Assembly: GCF_012927485.1 (NCBI RefSeq)
Contig: NZ_JABBPC010000029.1
Location: 1 to 64,000 of the forward strand
Reading direction: 5' to 3'
DNA from: Polaromonas sp.
GTDB taxonomy: Bacteria; Pseudomonadota; Gammaproteobacteria; Burkholderiales; Burkholderiaceae_C
Length of the DNA stretch: 64,000 bases
Both the position numbers and the translations under genes were made by a program. Positions within the stretch are counted from its first letter, which is position 1; every line of letters starts with the position of its first letter. Below the pieces are notes generated by a model. The model was not told where the DNA came from, did no database searches, and saw only the letters and a program-made list of their open reading frames with translations. Of this stretch, positions 62,815 through 64,000 are shown in pieces.

Positions 62815-62899
62815 CGTTTCCCCAACTGTCGTTAGAACTTAAAAGAAAAGATGACTTGGAGTCATAATTGATCAGCGGTTACGTACTGACTACGTGAAG

Positions 62900-62934
62900 A
62901 AGGGGATAGACCATGGAAGCCTACCCCCTTTTCA
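62900..62934. terminator. Hairpin between SEC-C gene and tRNA-Thr
   Basis: AAGGGG (62899-62904) pairs with CCCCTT (62925-62930), with an inner TAG/CTA match, followed by TTCATTT on the plus strand. It could end transcription of the SEC-C gene and, less well, of the tRNA from the other side. Confidence 0.5.
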
Positions 62935-62936
62935 TT

Positions 62937-63012
62937 TGGTGCCGGAGAGATGAATCGAACACCCGACCTTCTCATTACGAATGAGCTGCTCTACCGACTG
63001 AGCTACACCGGC
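62937..63012 (-). tRNA. tRNA-Thr (anticodon CGU)
   Basis: A 76-nt cloverleaf on the minus strand with encoded CCA. Acceptor GCCGGTG / CTCCGGC (one U-U pair at 6:67), D-stem GCTC/GAGC, anticodon loop TTCGTAA with anticodon CGT (decodes ACG), T-arm GGGTG-TTCGATT-CATCT. The 3' half from the anticodon onward is the repeat shared with 52111-52154, so in the current locus that half was supplied by the island. Confidence 0.95.
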
Positions 63013-63120
63013 TTTTTTGAAATACAGCCTGCGATTATAACTTGGCGTGGCGGCTGGTCATCTGCGCCACCTTATTTTTGAAGCCGACTATCGCGCTGAT
63101 ACGCTTGCTGGCCACGATGG

Positions 63121-64000
63121 CTATTGCAGCTCAAAAGGCGGCAGCTTTTTCGCCACTGGCAGATTCTTCAGCGTCGCATAAACCGGCAGGCCGTCCTTGT
63201 ATTTCGGATAGTCCTCGCCCTGGATCAGCGGCAGCAGGTAGCGCTTGCAGGGTGCGGTGATGCCGAAGCCGTCTTCGGTAATGAAGTTGCGCGGCATGAA
63301 CTTTTCGACGTTGGCTACCTTGGACAGCGGTGCCATGCCGATCTTGTATTTGTAGGGAGCATCGCTGACGCGATCAATCGTCGGCATGACGGCATTGTGG
63401 CCCTGGAGCGCGAGTAGCACCGCTTTTTTGCCCAGATCGTAAGCCTGCTTCACGTCGGTCTTGGACGCGATGTGGCGCGCCGAGCGCTGCAGGTAGTCGG
63501 CCACAGCCCAGTGAAATTTATAGCCAAGCGCCTGCTTGACCAGGTTGGCGATCACTGGCGCGGCACCGCCCAGTTGCGCGTGGCCGAAGGCATCGCGTGT
63601 GCCTTGCTCGGCGAGGAAGCTGCCGTCGGCGTAATGGCAGCCCTCGGACACCACCACGGTGCAGTAGCCGTGCGACTTGACCAGTGTCTCCACGCGTGCG
63701 AGGAATTTTTTTTCGTCGAACACGATCTCGGGGAACAGCACCACGACCGGGATACCGTGGTCTTCCACCAAGCCACCGGCGGCGGCGATCCAGCCCGCGT
63801 GTCGGCCCATGACTTCAAGAACAAAAACCTTGGTGGAGGTCTTGGCCATGGAGCGCACATCAAACGAGGCTTCCAGCGTCGAGACGGCCACGTATTTAGC
63901 CACCGAGCCAAAGCCTGGACAGCAATCGGTGATGGGCAAGTCGTTGTCCACCGTCTTGGGGATATGGATGGCCTGAAGCGGATAGCCCATGCTTTGCGAC
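63121..64000 (-). CDS. pfp: Pyrophosphate-dependent phosphofructokinase, partial
   Basis: The C-terminal ~290 residues of a 6-phosphofructokinase; the N-terminus lies beyond base 64000. PKTVDNDLPITD has Lys where ATP enzymes have Gly, which marks the PPi-dependent type. VLEVMGRHAGWIAAAGGLV carries the MGR sugar-phosphate site. The internal Met at 63990 is not the start: the frame stays open to the edge. It is downstream of no visible partner and is chromosomal backbone to the right of the island. Confidence 0.92.
   Translation of the reverse strand, partial: SQSMGYPLQAIHIPKTVDNDLPITDCCPGFGSVAKYVAVSTLEASFDVRSMAKTSTKVFVLEVMGRHAGWIAAAGGLVEDHGIPVVVLFPEIVFDEKKFLARVETLVKSHGYCTVVVSEGCHYADGSFLAEQGTRDAFGHAQLGGAAPVIANLVKQALGYKFHWAVADYLQRSARHIASKTDVKQAYDLGKKAVLLALQGHNAVMPTIDRVSDAPYKYKIGMAPLSKVANVEKFMPRNFITEDGFGITAPCKRYLLPLIQGEDYPKYKDGLPVYATLKNLPVAKKLPPFELQ

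Larger units (their letters stand above)
52111..62980. mobile_element. tRNA-Thr genomic island, integrase decayed
   Basis: Bounded by 44-bp direct repeats of the tRNA-Thr 3' half. Contents in order: N-terminal part of a tyrosine integrase, IS4-type transposase fragment, eight-gene catabolic/transport block (53023-61085), C-terminal part of a tyrosine integrase, and a SEC-C protein. Length about 10.9 kb. The integrase pieces sit at opposite ends, so the catabolic block was probably inserted into or rearranged within the integrase gene after integration. The element should no longer excise without help. Confidence 0.85.

Overview
This is bacterial chromosome, most likely from a betaproteobacterium of the Comamonadaceae (Polaromonas/Rhodoferax-like). 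The evidence is GC-rich coding with tight ATGA/TGATG overlaps, a PuuD-type membrane urate oxidase, a QueE with the CX14CX2C signature, DUF2189/DUF2788 proteins, a pyrophosphate-type phosphofructokinase, and a tRNA-Thr(CGU) with encoded CCA. Genus is inference; no rRNA is present.

Bases 1-6649 are an integron gene-cassette array. It is cut off on the left by the end of an IS3-family insertion sequence (1-105). Eleven attC-like sites separate one or two small + strand ORFs each: cupin, lipoproteins, DUF2971, EthD-like, GNAT, VOC, small membrane proteins and a methyltransferase. No integron integrase is in view; cassette orientation puts attI/intI to the left of base 1. Two cassettes are related to each other and two carry disrupted genes. 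The last attC core supplies the stop codon of the chromosomal gene next to it.

Bases 6644-34687 are mainly a purine salvage and catabolism region. It encodes a UraD-allantoate amidohydrolase fusion, allantoinase PuuE, HIU hydrolase UraH, XdhC, urate oxidase PuuD with a haem c domain, a type-2 glycerate kinase, XdhBA with a divergent LysR regulator, a complete nucleoside/BMP-type ABC transporter, an adenine deaminase, a second BMP binding protein, QueE/QueD and guanine deaminase. Together these could take adenine/guanine through xanthine, urate, HIU, OHCU, allantoin and allantoate, with glycerate kinase at the end of glyoxylate assimilation. A compact cbb3-type oxidase operon (ccoN, ccoO, a monohaem cytochrome c, SCO and a membrane protein) sits between glycerate kinase and xdhBA. 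It is a plausible electron sink for PuuD.

Bases 34772-45556 are housekeeping: dcd, a zinc alcohol dehydrogenase, two DUF2189 proteins, DUF2788, an ornithine-cyclodeaminase-family reductase, RhlE, YihY, ApaH and a CNNM/CorC-type protein. Bases 45724-52053 hold a short exopolysaccharide block: UppS paralogue, Wza-like SLBB protein, Wzz-like protein and an outer-membrane barrel, with no glycosyltransferases.

Bases 52111-62980 are a genomic island in the 3' half of tRNA-Thr. A 44-bp copy of the tRNA 3' half, with what looks like the original tRNA terminator, is stranded at the left end; the intact tRNA is at the right end. The island's tyrosine integrase is in two decayed pieces at opposite ends, separated by an IS4-type transposase fragment and an intact catabolic operon (XRE-cupin regulator, M20 amidohydrolase/carbamoylase, amidase, Liv-type ABC transporter). 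A SEC-C protein lies next to the tRNA. The window ends inside pfp.
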